Shown: positions 27,286 to 34,246, counted from the first letter of the stretch. The stretch is DNA of 64,000 nucleotides from an uncultured Eubacteriales bacterium (GCA_934457095.1 CAKSHJ010000009.1:5261-69260), one strand, 5' to 3'. Notes: a model not told the origin generated them from the sequence alone. Program-made: numbers and translations.

Positions 27286-27298
27286 ATGTTTTGCAGAC

Positions 27299-27327
27299 TT
27301 GACAGCGTCTTGGAAATTCTATAAAAT
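27299..27327 (+). promoter_or_regulatory. Promoter of rnpB
   Basis: TTGACA at 27299-27304, 17-base spacer, TAAAAT at 27322-27327, placing the start at the 5' end of the RNase P RNA. Confidence 0.8.
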
Positions 27328-27331
27328 AAAT

Positions 27332-27683
27332 ATGCGAGCAGACTGAGCAGTCGCGGGTACAACTCGAAAGGGTGTGCTTGAGGAAAGTCCGAGCTCCACA
27401 GGGCAGAATAACGGCTAACGGCCGCCGGGGGTGACCCTAGGGATAGTGCAACAGAGAGATACCGCCCGGTTTTTACCGCGGCAAGGGTGGAAAGGCGAGG
27501 TAAGAGCTCACCAGCGTACAGGAGACTGTACGGCTATGTAAACCCTATTCGGAGCAACACCGCAGAGAAACATATAGCGCTTGCCCGGCGCGTTTCGAGA
27601 AGGTGGCATGAGCCGTGGCGGCAACGCCCGGCCAAGATAGATGACTGTTCACGACAGAACTCGGCTTATAGGTTTGGTCGCAT
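27332..27683 (+). ncRNA. rnpB: RNase P RNA, type A
   Basis: Catalytic RNA that matures tRNA 5' ends. The hallmark GAGGAAAGTCCGAGCTCC and ACAGGGCAGA (27378-27407) form P4 and its joints with the 3' ACAGAACTCGGCTTATAG. GTAAGAGCTCACCAGC and AAGATAGATGACTG are also present. ATGCGA (27332-27337) pairs with TCGCAT (27678-27683) as P1. Length about 350, the ancestral type A rather than the Bacillus type B form. Own promoter and terminator. Confidence 0.96.
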
Positions 27684-27684
27684 G

Positions 27685-27717
27685 AAAGGACCTCTCTTTT
27701 TTGAGAGGTCTTTTTTA
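27685..27717 (+). terminator. Terminator of rnpB
   Basis: GACCTCTC, a six-T loop, GAGAGGTC, then six T at 27711-27716. Confidence 0.92.
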
Positions 27718-27724
27718 TTTGCGC

Positions 27725-27768
27725 ATAAAAAAGAAAAGCAGCTTACCAAATGATAAACTGCTTTTCTC
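27725..27768 (-). terminator. Terminator of the amt transcript
   Basis: Minus strand: AGAAAAGCAG pairs with CTGCTTTTCT, followed by a T run (27732-27726). A second inverted repeat, AGTTGTTCG/CGAACAACT, lies at 27778-27804 just after the amt stop. Confidence 0.8.
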
Positions 27769-27807
27769 AATGGTTCAGTTGTTCGTCACCCCAGCGAACA
27801 ACTCAAA

Positions 27808-29124
27808 TTATTCTTCGGTATTTTTCTTGGAAGAAGCTTGCTCGAAAGTGGTAACCGGAGCAAATTTTTCCTCAAGCGGGTCAATTTGAATCTGCATGAA
27901 CTCTTGATAAGAAGTTTCAACAAGTTTGAAATCGGAACGGTCCAAACCGGCAATTTCCTCTTCTTTGTGTGCACGCAGACCTACGGTAAACTTCAAAATG
28001 AAGAATACAATGGTCATAACGGCAGCGCCCCATGCCAAAATTGAGAATACACCCAAGGTTTGAACGCCGAAGAAGCTCCAGCCATGGCCATAGAATACGC
28101 CGTCTGTGGTGGAGAACAAACCGGTTAAAATAGTGCCGGCCGTACCGCAGAAGCAGTGCAGACCAACAGCGCCAACCGGGTCGTCTACCTTGAATACCTT
28201 GTCGACCAGCTCGATACCGAATACCATAACAAAGGAAACGATAACGCCGATGCAGAAAGCGCCCCAAGGCTCAATTTGGTCACAGCCGGCTGTAATGGCC
28301 ACCAGGCCTGCAAGCGGTGCATTGAGCATCATAGCAACATTGGGCTTTTTGTATTTTACCCATGTAATGAACAAAACGGTAACGGTAGAAGCCGCTGCGG
28401 CAATGTTAGAGGAGAGGAATACATTTGATGCAGTGACCATGTCGTCTGCGGTTGCGGTAATGGTGGAGCAGCCGTTAAAGCCGAACCAGCCAAACCACAG
28501 CACGAATGTACCCATACCTGCCAGCGTTAAAGAGTGAGCAGGCATCTCTCTGGATTTGCCGTTTTTGTCGTATTTACCGATACGCGGGCCGAGAATAGCT
28601 GCGCCCACCAGTGCAATGATACCGCCAAGACCGTGAACAGATGCAGAACCTGCAAAGTCATGGAAGCCCATTTGGCTGAGCCAACCACCGCCCCATGCCC
28701 AGTGACCTGCAACAGGGTATACAAAACCGCTGATGATGGTGCTGTAAATGAGGAAGGATTTAAAGTTGACTCTCTCCAGCATGGAGCCGGATACAACCGC
28801 AGCGGTTGTTGCACAGATTGCACCCTGGAACATCACATATGCATAGTTGGGCACAGTCAGCTCCAGGTAATCGTAGCTTCGCATAGCAAGGAAGTTAAAG
28901 TCGCCGAAAATCGGGTTGCCGTTGCCGCCGAACATAAAGCCGTAGCCGAATGCCCAGAATACAAGAGATGCAATGGCAAAATCCAGCAGATTGTCAATCC
29001 AAGCGGTGCTGGAATTCTTTACTCTTGAGAAACCGGTTTCCAACAAAGCAAAACCGCTATGCATAAAGAAAATAAACATAGTTCCGAATAGAATCCAAAG
29101 GGTATCTATTGCTGAAATTTCCAT
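27808..29124 (-). CDS. amt: Ammonium transporter
   Basis: 438 residues, eleven membrane helices. Opens with LWILFGTMFIFFMHSGFALLETGFSR and has AGSASVHGLGGIIALVGAAILGPRIG, with the conserved pore His in the Amt core, and DPVGAVGLHCFCGTAGTI with the second His. Imports ammonium for assimilation. The cytoplasmic C-terminus is long (about 50 residues) and acidic. It lies 84 bases after the glutamine synthetase gene; no PII gene (glnK) is adjacent, although Amt is usually paired with one. Confidence 0.95.
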   Translation of the reverse strand: MEISAIDTLWILFGTMFIFFMHSGFALLETGFSRVKNSSTAWIDNLLDFAIASLVFWAFGYGFMFGGNGNPIFGDFNFLAMRSYDYLELTVPNYAYVMFQGAICATTAAVVSGSMLERVNFKSFLIYSTIISGFVYPVAGHWAWGGGWLSQMGFHDFAGSASVHGLGGIIALVGAAILGPRIGKYDKNGKSREMPAHSLTLAGMGTFVLWFGWFGFNGCSTITATADDMVTASNVFLSSNIAAAASTVTVLFITWVKYKKPNVAMMLNAPLAGLVAITAGCDQIEPWGAFCIGVIVSFVMVFGIELVDKVFKVDDPVGAVGLHCFCGTAGTILTGLFSTTDGVFYGHGWSFFGVQTLGVFSILAWGAAVMTIVFFILKFTVGLRAHKEEEIAGLDRSDFKLVETSYQEFMQIQIDPLEEKFAPVTTFEQASSKKNTEE

Positions 29125-29208
29125 GGTTTTCTACCTCCAAAACAAAATTGTGCAATGCATTTTATTTATACATATTTAAAAAATATGCAGTCGCAAAAAC
29201 AAAATGCA

Positions 29209-31305
29209 TTACTTTACGCTGAATAATAATCTTCCGTATGACGGGAACGGCCAATATTTGTCGCCCACCATACCTTCGAGTTTGTCTGCAACAGAGCGCG
29301 TAGCCTCCATTTGCATGAATACAGCATTGCGATAAGCAGATGCTGTGTCCCTCACATTGGTAATCTTTTCGGCCATTTCTACATTCTCTTCCAATTTTTT
29401 GCAGTTTTGGAACAAAGCATAGGAAAGGTCAGAAAGGTCATTGAGCAGGGCTTCCTCCAGCGCGCAGCTAAAATTTGCACTCAGCTGTCGTTTTGCAACC
29501 GCAGCTTCGCTCAAATCCTTTATGTATGCGCAAACCGCCGGCAGAATATCCCGTTTAACCATGTCAATCATGGTTAAGGCTTCTATGTGAATCTGTTTGA
29601 AGTAGTTCTCGAGGGTGATTTCATAACGAGAACGAATCTCCATTTCAGAAAGGACACCGTGTTTTTCAAAAAGCGCGATGTTTTGCGGATGAATATAGCA
29701 AGCGGCGGCTTCTGCCACCGAGGGCAAATTTAACAGCCCCCGTCTTTGCGCCTCCTCCACCCATTCCGCAGAGTAATTGTTGCCGTTGAAAATGATGCGT
29801 TTGTGGTTCCGAATGGTGGTGCGAATCAACCGGCTCAAAGCCGCCTGAAAGTCAATTGCTTGCTCCAACTCGTCTGCAAATTCGCACAGAATGTCTCCGA
29901 TTGCCGTGTTGAGCATAAAATTGGTACAGGCAATGGAGGCCGAGGAACCCAGCATACGAAACTCAAACTTATTGCCGGTAAAGGCAAAGGGTGAGGTTCG
30001 GTTGCGGTCTGTGGTATCCTTTGCAAAAGAGGGCAAACCGTCTACGCCAACTTCCATATACGAGGTTTTTTGCGCATGGTATACGCGGCCGTCCTCAATA
30101 CATTGCAGAATTTCCGTCAATTCATCTCCCAAAAAAATGGAGATGATAGCAGGCGGCGCCTCATTGGAACCCAAACGGTGGTCGTTTCCGGCAGAAGCCG
30201 CAGAGAGCCGCAGCAAATCCTGATGCCGGTCAACGGCCTTAATGATTGCTACCAGAAATAGCAAAAATTGCGCGTTATCTCTGGGAGAATCGCCCGGCTC
30301 TAATAAATTTACGCCGGTATCGGTCGCCATAGACCAGTTGTTGTGCTTGCCGCTACCGTTTACGCCCTTAAAGGGCTTTTCATGCAGCAGGCAGGCAAGG
30401 TTGTGCTTAGCCGCAACGCGCTTCATAACCTCCATAATCAGTTGGTTATGGTCGGTTGCAACATTGCTGGTTGTGAAAAGCGGAGCCATTTCGTGTTGAC
30501 CCGGTGCGGCTTCATTGTGCTTTGTTTTAGATGGAATCCCAAGCTTCCACAGTTCCTCGTCCAGGTCTTTCATATAAGCCGAGATTCTTGGCTTGATGAC
30601 GCCGAAATAATGGTCTTCAAGCTCCTGACCCTTGGGCGGTCTTGCGCCCAACAGAGTTCTGCCGGTATACAAAAGGTCCTTGCGTTGGTTGTAAAGCGCC
30701 TTATCAATCAAAAAATACTCCTGTTCGGCGCCCACTGTGGTTCGCACATGTTTTGCGTTGTGTGGGTTACCAAATAGCTTTAAAATACGCATAGCGTGTT
30801 TATCCACAACATCCATAGAGCGCAAAAGCGGTGTTTTTTTGTCCAGAGCCTCCCCGCCGTAGGAGCAGAAAGCGGTGGGAATACACAAAGAGCCATCTTT
30901 GATAAATGCATTGGAGGTTGGGTCCCATGCGGTATAGCCGCGAGCCTCAAAGGTGGCGCGCAAGCCGCCCGAGGGAAAACTGGAAGCATCCGGCTCACCT
31001 TTAATCAGCTCTTTTCCGGAAAATTCCATAATGACCTTGCTGTCATCCACGGGGGTTAAAAAGCTGTCATGCTTTTCCGCGGTAATGCCCGTCATGGGTT
31101 GAAACCAGTGGGTATAATGCGTAGCGCCATGTTCCAGCGCCCAGTTTTTCATAGCGTTGGCAACAGAATTTGCCACATGAATTTCCAGTGGCAGCCCATC
31201 CTCACGGGTCTTTTTCAAAGATTTATAAATCTCTTTGGGTAATCTGGCGCGCATAATGTCTTCGTTGAACACCAGTGTGCCGAACAGCTCGGGAACTTTG
31301 CACAT
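29209..31305 (-). CDS. glnN: Glutamine synthetase type III
   Basis: 698 residues, the length of GSIII (GlnN), common in Bacteroides and anaerobic Clostridia. Makes glutamine from glutamate, ammonia and ATP. Visible are EFSGKELIKGEPDASSFPSGG, the glutamate/metal site VGAEQEYFLID, GQHEMAPLF, KPFKGVNGSGKHNNWSM and EFRMLGSSAS. The ATG at 31305 has GAGGTG 6 bases upstream and starts MCKVPELFG; longer in-frame starts at 31323 and 31395 lack a good site. Together with amt this forms an ammonium uptake and assimilation unit. Confidence 0.94.
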   Translation of the reverse strand: MCKVPELFGTLVFNEDIMRARLPKEIYKSLKKTREDGLPLEIHVANSVANAMKNWALEHGATHYTHWFQPMTGITAEKHDSFLTPVDDSKVIMEFSGKELIKGEPDASSFPSGGLRATFEARGYTAWDPTSNAFIKDGSLCIPTAFCSYGGEALDKKTPLLRSMDVVDKHAMRILKLFGNPHNAKHVRTTVGAEQEYFLIDKALYNQRKDLLYTGRTLLGARPPKGQELEDHYFGVIKPRISAYMKDLDEELWKLGIPSKTKHNEAAPGQHEMAPLFTTSNVATDHNQLIMEVMKRVAAKHNLACLLHEKPFKGVNGSGKHNNWSMATDTGVNLLEPGDSPRDNAQFLLFLVAIIKAVDRHQDLLRLSAASAGNDHRLGSNEAPPAIISIFLGDELTEILQCIEDGRVYHAQKTSYMEVGVDGLPSFAKDTTDRNRTSPFAFTGNKFEFRMLGSSASIACTNFMLNTAIGDILCEFADELEQAIDFQAALSRLIRTTIRNHKRIIFNGNNYSAEWVEEAQRRGLLNLPSVAEAAACYIHPQNIALFEKHGVLSEMEIRSRYEITLENYFKQIHIEALTMIDMVKRDILPAVCAYIKDLSEAAVAKRQLSANFSCALEEALLNDLSDLSYALFQNCKKLEENVEMAEKITNVRDTASAYRNAVFMQMEATRSVADKLEGMVGDKYWPFPSYGRLLFSVK

Positions 31306-31439
31306 AGATTTCACCTCGTCCATAAGAGTCAAGGAATAACTCCGTTCACATCCTTTCGCTAAATTTGGATAGTTATAACCAAAAAAGAGCACCATAGCAT
31401 TTTTTCTACTACAGAACTCTTACTTTGCTTATGAACATT

Positions 31440-31468
31440 ATTATAAGATACACAAAGCAGAAAGTCAA
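31440..31468 (-). promoter_or_regulatory. Promoter of glnN-amt
   Basis: Minus strand TTGACT (31468-31463), 17-base spacer, TATAAT (31445-31440). The untranslated leader is about 130 bases and could hold a control element, but I recognise no riboswitch. Confidence 0.8.
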
Positions 31469-31678
31469 TGCTTTGCCTATACTTTGCCGAATTTGACCGT
31501 GATACAAAATAATGTATTATTTTAAGTAAAAAGCACCAAATTTGGAGAAAAGACAAGATGGGTAAAAGTGTATTTATGCAAAAAATAATGTGAAAATTTT
31601 CGATATAAACAACACATTGCAATTAATTTGCGGTAAAATAACACGAACTGCCATTACAGAAACGGAGGAAAAAGAAGA

Positions 31679-32707
31679 ATGTTTGCAAAACGGTTGGTGG
31701 TTGCGGCGGTGGTATGGCTTTTATGCGCGGTGCCGGGAATGTCGGTATTTGCGCAGGAGATGCAGGCGGATTTTACATTTTCAGCTTCTGCCGAAACGGT
31801 ACAGGAAGGCGATGAGATACGGGTTGCGGTAACGGCCGAGGAATTTGCGGATACAATGGTGATTGCCGGGTTTCGTTTGCGCGCGGAATATGATGCCTCC
31901 AAGCTGACGCTCAAGCGGGTGGATACTTCTTCACAAATGCAAAGCGGTACATTTCGTTACCATACAAGCGGGGACGGTATGACGGGTATTTATGTATGCG
32001 ACGGCGCCTTTGCCCCGCAATTGACCGGGGAGTGCTTGACCTTGGTGTTTCGGGTCAATCAGGAGCCGGTATTCGGAGAAACATCGGTTTCCGTTAAAAT
32101 GGATCAGCTTGTAGACTGGAACGCAGTGCAATTACCGTCAACTTTTGGCAGTACGGTTGTTTTCTGCATCGCACCTGAATTTGCCAGAGAGGCGGTGCTA
32201 ACCAAATTGATACCTGATCAAGGTGTTTTAGAGCCTATGTTTGATGCGGATATACAGGAGTATTCCATGCAGGTGGGCGCAGAGGTAACGGAAATTTTGT
32301 TTGACATGGAGGCGGCTGACGGTGCAACAGCAAGAGTTAACCGCAAAAACTTGGAAAAACAGGGTTCAGTGACCCAATTTATCATTACAGTTACCTCGGC
32401 CGACAGAAAAAATAAAAGCAAATACACGGTCAATGTAACAAGAGGTGAAAAGGTTGCAGTCGGCACCGATACCAGTACGACCAAGAGCAAAACGACAAGC
32501 AGCAAAACGGAAAATGAAGCGCAGACTGAGGACGTAAATAGGGCGGTGTATTACGGCGATCGCAATTTATATATGATAGGAGACCAGATGCCATCCTACT
32601 TGATTTATATGATTGTAGGAGGAGCGAGTTTGCTGACGGCGGTTATCGTAGGATTGGTAGTGGTGTTGATGCACAAAAAAGGTAAGTTCCGCAGCGATTT
32701 GCATTAG
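31679..32707 (+). CDS. Cohesin-like, membrane-anchored extracellular protein
   Basis: 342 residues. Signal peptide (VVAAVVWLLCAVPGMSVFAQ), then a domain of about 140 residues resembling the cohesin/BACON-like beta sandwich (FTFSASAETVQEGDEIRVAV, FRLRAEYDASKLTL, ECLTLVFRVN). Next comes a cadherin-like beta sandwich of about 85 residues with the typical GVLEPMFDADIQEYSMQV and KYTVNVTRGE, a Ser/Thr/Lys linker, and a C-terminal membrane helix (YLIYMIVGGASLLTAVIVGL) with a basic cytoplasmic end. In cellulosomal bacteria cohesins hold dockerin enzymes; no dockerin or cellulase is seen here, so a role in adhesion or sensing is equally possible. Site ACGGAGGAA. Confidence 0.75.
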   Translation: MFAKRLVVAAVVWLLCAVPGMSVFAQEMQADFTFSASAETVQEGDEIRVAVTAEEFADTMVIAGFRLRAEYDASKLTLKRVDTSSQMQSGTFRYHTSGDGMTGIYVCDGAFAPQLTGECLTLVFRVNQEPVFGETSVSVKMDQLVDWNAVQLPSTFGSTVVFCIAPEFAREAVLTKLIPDQGVLEPMFDADIQEYSMQVGAEVTEILFDMEAADGATARVNRKNLEKQGSVTQFIITVTSADRKNKSKYTVNVTRGEKVAVGTDTSTTKSKTTSSKTENEAQTEDVNRAVYYGDRNLYMIGDQMPSYLIYMIVGGASLLTAVIVGLVVVLMHKKGKFRSDLH

Positions 32708-32769
32708 CGGTATAGAAAAAACTGTCGGATATTGCCCGGCAATTTTTTGAAGAATACGAGAAAATGCTA

Positions 32770-32798
32770 TTGACTTATACAACTGCCTGCGGTATAAT
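32770..32798 (+). promoter_or_regulatory. Promoter of tRNA-fMet
   Basis: TTGACT at 32770-32775, 17-base spacer, TATAAT at 32793-32798. Confidence 0.85.
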
Positions 32799-32830
32799 AA
32801 TAATTGCGCAATCCGCTAATGTATTATTAT

Positions 32831-32907
<77 letters not shown>

Positions 32908-32912
32908 CACAC

Positions 32913-32987
32913 ATGATAAGTTCGGAATTTGAACTTATCATAGAGAAAAGCTAACAAGCCTTGTGTTTGCGGGCTTTTCTCTATGAT
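32913..32987 (+). terminator. Overlapping hairpins after tRNA-fMet
   Basis: ATGATAAGTTC pairs with GAACTTATCAT (32913-32941). The right arm overlaps ATCATAGAGAAAAGC (from 32937), which pairs with GCTTTTCTCTATGAT (32973-32987), so the two stems are mutually exclusive. Probably ends the tRNA transcript; the lack of a long T run makes this uncertain. Confidence 0.5.
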
Positions 32988-33261
32988 ATGCAGCTCGGTT
33001 GCAGCACTGCTGTGGTAAGCATTCCCTCTTACCGGGGATTAGACATCGTCTGGCGCGCTTTGTCCGGCGCAGTGCAGGGTATCAATTTGCACCTGTTGGC
33101 TCGGAGAGCTGCCGCTACTATGCTGCAACCGCTATGGTATAAGTCTGCACAAGTATTCAAAGTGCAATTTGAATATTTGTCTTGGCTTATATTGTCAAGG
33201 TACTTGAGGGTAAAACAAGAATTCGCACCTCCCGAAAGAAGTGCGAATTCCCTATAAAGAC
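32988..33261. other. Non-coding, repeat-rich stretch
   Basis: No convincing gene. It holds several inverted repeats: CGGTTGCAGCA (32995) with TGCTGCAACCG (33121), CAAGTATTCAAA with TTTGAATATTTG (about 33154-33181), and GAATTCGCAC/GTGCGAATTC (33220-33250). Possibly decayed remains of further small-RNA units like those downstream. Confidence 0.4.
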
Positions 33262-33437
33262 TTGAATAATATCTCAAAGTGTGATACAATCACACCCATG
33301 AGGCATTGATCAGTCGGAGAGTACTGTCTTACTTCTTCCGGCGCAAGCCTTATAGGAATTGGAGTTCCTATAAGGCTATCGGTGCTTTCTTTTGTTTTAC
33401 CTAAGTTGATTGTATACTATTTGTTTGCTTTTTGCAA
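33262..33437. other. Possible third type I unit lacking a toxin gene
   Basis: A plus promoter TTGAAT-17-TACAAT (33262-33290, with TGA before the hexamer) faces a minus promoter TTGCAA-17-TACAAT (33437-33409). Between them lies a perfect 13-bp hairpin, AGCCTTATAGGAA/TTCCTATAAGGCT (33346-33377). This is the same layout as the two units that follow, and the minus promoter shares TTTTTGCAAGTA with theirs. No peptide reading frame with a ribosome binding site is apparent, so it may be decayed or a stand-alone RNA pair. Confidence 0.4.
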
Positions 33438-33476
33438 GTAAAATTTTACATTTTTTTAAAAAATTTTTTAGAGTAG

Positions 33477-33492
33477 TGGGACGTACGTCCCA
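33477..33492. repeat. 16-bp palindrome, copy 1
   Basis: TGGGACGTACGTCCCA. It overlaps the -35 region of the first toxin promoter, so a bound protein would block that promoter. Confidence 0.85.
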
Positions 33493-33500
33493 GGTCGTGG

Positions 33501-33506
33501 TATAAT
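33501..33506 (+). promoter_or_regulatory. Extended -10 of toxin module 1
   Basis: GTGGTATAAT with TATAAT at 33501-33506. The -35 position, 17 bases upstream, falls inside the palindrome and is a poor match (GGGACG). Confidence 0.65.
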
Positions 33507-33553
33507 AGGCATGCTGCCTACCCAATCCGTCAGCGGAGAGGGGGTGAAAACCG

Positions 33554-33637
33554 ATGTCACAATACATAGTTTTACTCAATGCTATCCTGACAGGTGTATT
33601 TATACATCTAATTTGTCAATGGATAGACAGGAAGTAG
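33554..33637 (+). CDS. Small hydrophobic peptide, candidate type I toxin (module 1)
   Basis: 27 residues: MSQYIVLLNAILTG, then VFIHLICQWIDRK. A single hydrophobic helix ends in a short charged tail, the plan of Fst/par and other type I membrane toxins. ATG follows GGAGAGGGGG by about 10 bases. The mRNA 5' end (TGCTGCCTA, 33512-33520) is perfectly complementary to a segment just after the stop (TAGGCAGCA, 33640-33648), so the message can be closed into a long-range stem. A convergent antisense RNA covers the region. The shared I-C-x-x-x-D end with the module 2 peptide suggests homology. Toxicity is inferred, not shown. Confidence 0.7.
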   Translation: MSQYIVLLNAILTGVFIHLICQWIDRK

Positions 33638-33649
33638 CTTAGGCAGCAA

Positions 33650-33719
33650 TCAAAGAACCCCCGGAGTTCACACCTCCGGGGGTTCGCTTGTGTTCCAATG
33701 TCACACATAGTTTTACTAA
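33650..33719 (-). ncRNA. Antisense (antitoxin) RNA of module 1
   Basis: Predicted 65-70 base RNA from the minus promoter at 33752-33725 to the shared terminator. Its 5' part is complementary to the toxin start region, because the plus strand repeats ATGTCACA and CATAGTTTTACT at 33554-33576 and 33698-33717. This matches the par locus plan, where RNA II pairs with RNA I through direct repeats. Boundaries are predicted. Confidence 0.6.
33655..33685. terminator. Shared bidirectional terminator of module 1
   Basis: Perfect 12-bp stem GAACCCCCGGAG/CTCCGGGGGTTC with a 7-base loop. It lies between the convergent toxin and antisense transcripts. Confidence 0.7.
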
Positions 33720-33724
33720 TTTCT

Positions 33725-33752
33725 ATTATACACGAAAATTTGTTTTTTGCAA
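33725..33752 (-). promoter_or_regulatory. Antisense RNA promoter, module 1
   Basis: Minus strand TTGCAA (33752-33747), 16-base spacer, TATAAT (33730-33725) with TG before the hexamer. Closer to consensus than the toxin promoter of the same module. Confidence 0.75.
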
Positions 33753-33798
33753 GTATTTTTGAAATAAATTTTGGTGCAGTTTGGGACGTACGTCCCAA
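33725..33798. repeat. 74-bp direct repeat, copy A
   Basis: Identical to 34070-34143 except for one base. It contains the antisense promoter, a 20-base AT-rich stretch and the palindrome, and so marks the module boundary. The unit length is 345 bases. Confidence 0.95.
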
Positions 33799-33799
33799 A
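33780..33799. repeat. 20-bp palindrome, copy 2
   Basis: The GGGACGTACGTCCC core extended to TTT...AAA on both sides, a perfect 20-bp inverted repeat between module 1 and module 2. Confidence 0.9.
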
Positions 33800-33819
33800 A
33801 GAGATTGTTTTGCCGAAAA

Positions 33820-33848
33820 TTGTCGAACGATTTTATTTGTGGTATAAT
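33820..33848 (+). promoter_or_regulatory. Promoter of toxin module 2
   Basis: TTGTCG at 33820-33825, 17-base spacer, TATAAT at 33843-33848 preceded by TGG. The start would fall near 33855, inside the 5' closing arm. Confidence 0.75.
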
Positions 33849-33890
33849 GGTTGAGCTGTCGACTCTTTCCAGCAGGAAGGAGGTGCCTGC

Positions 33891-33977
33891 GTGGAACTTA
33901 AAACAACTTTCTTTATTTCTGTCATGGCAAATGTAACTTCATATTACATATGCAAACGGTTGGACGGAAGTAAATAG
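33891..33977 (+). CDS. Small hydrophobic peptide, candidate type I toxin (module 2)
   Basis: 28 residues starting at GTG: MELKTTFFISVMANV, then TSYYICKRLDGSK. One hydrophobic segment and a charged end; the Y-I-C-K-x-L-D ending resembles module 1 (L-I-C-Q-W-I-D). AGGAGG lies 7 bases before the GTG. GGTTGAGCTGTCG (33849-33861) at the mRNA 5' end is perfectly complementary over 13 bases to CGACAGCTCAACC (33978-33990) directly after the stop, so the message can be locked. An antisense RNA converges. Role as a membrane toxin is inferred from this architecture. Confidence 0.72.
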   Translation: MELKTTFFISVMANVTSYYICKRLDGSK

Positions 33978-33989
33978 CGACAGCTCAAC

Positions 33990-34063
33990 CAAAAAAGAAA
34001 GCCCGGGGAACTGCAATTCCTCGGGCTTTCGCTTATGCCTGCATGGATATATAACAACTTTCT
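33990..34063 (-). ncRNA. Antisense (antitoxin) RNA of module 2
   Basis: Predicted about 70-base RNA from the promoter at 34097-34070 to the shared terminator. Its 5' part is complementary to the ribosome-binding spacer and start codon of the peptide: the plus strand repeats TGCCTGC(G/A)TGGA and AACAACTTTCT at 33884-33912 and 34036-34063. Ends are predicted. Confidence 0.62.
33997..34030. terminator. Shared bidirectional terminator of module 2
   Basis: 14-bp stem GAAAGCCCGGGGAA/TTCCTCGGGCTTTC with one G-T pair and a 6-base loop. On the minus strand it is followed by TTTTTT, so it stops the antisense RNA well. Confidence 0.8.
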
Positions 34064-34069
34064 ATTTGT

Positions 34070-34097
34070 ATTATACACGAAAATTTGTTTTTTGCAA
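34070..34097 (-). promoter_or_regulatory. Antisense RNA promoter, module 2
   Basis: Minus strand TTGCAA (34097-34092), 16-base spacer, TATAAT (34075-34070). Identical to the module 1 promoter. Confidence 0.75.
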
Positions 34098-34125
34098 GTG
34101 TTTTTGAAATAAATTTTGGTGCAGT

Positions 34126-34143
34126 TTGGGACGTACGTCCCAA
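34126..34143. repeat. 18-bp palindrome, copy 3
   Basis: TTGGGACGTACGTCCCAA. It closes module 2; no third peptide gene follows. Confidence 0.9.
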
Positions 34144-34193
34144 CAGGAAAGAGAAAAAGAAGCAAAAAGAGAAAGCGCTGCGGCGGGATTTTA

Positions 34194-34246
34194 AGGGGGA
34201 GAGGAAAGCCAAAGATAAAGAGAAATGCCACCTTTCCTCTCCCCCT
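34194..34246. repeat. 15-bp inverted repeat
   Basis: AGGGGGAGAGGAAAG (34194-34208) and its perfect complement (34232-34246) with a 23-base purine-rich loop. No T run. Function unknown. Confidence 0.7.

Larger units (their letters stand above)
34070..34143. repeat. 74-bp direct repeat, copy B
   Basis: Second copy of the boundary block at 33725-33798, one mismatch (A to G at the end of TTTTTTGCAAGT). Confidence 0.95.

Noticed and set aside
27332..27683. Small reading frames within 27.3-27.9 kb
   Set aside because: They lie in RNase P RNA and its terminator; conserved rnpB elements explain the sequence.
32913..33260. A CRISPR-like array suggested by many inverted repeats
   Set aside because: No regularly spaced identical direct repeats with unique spacers and no cas genes.
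33554..33637. Phage holin instead of toxin peptide
   Set aside because: 27 residues with one helix is too short for a holin and the convergent antisense RNA with matched repeats fits a type I module better.
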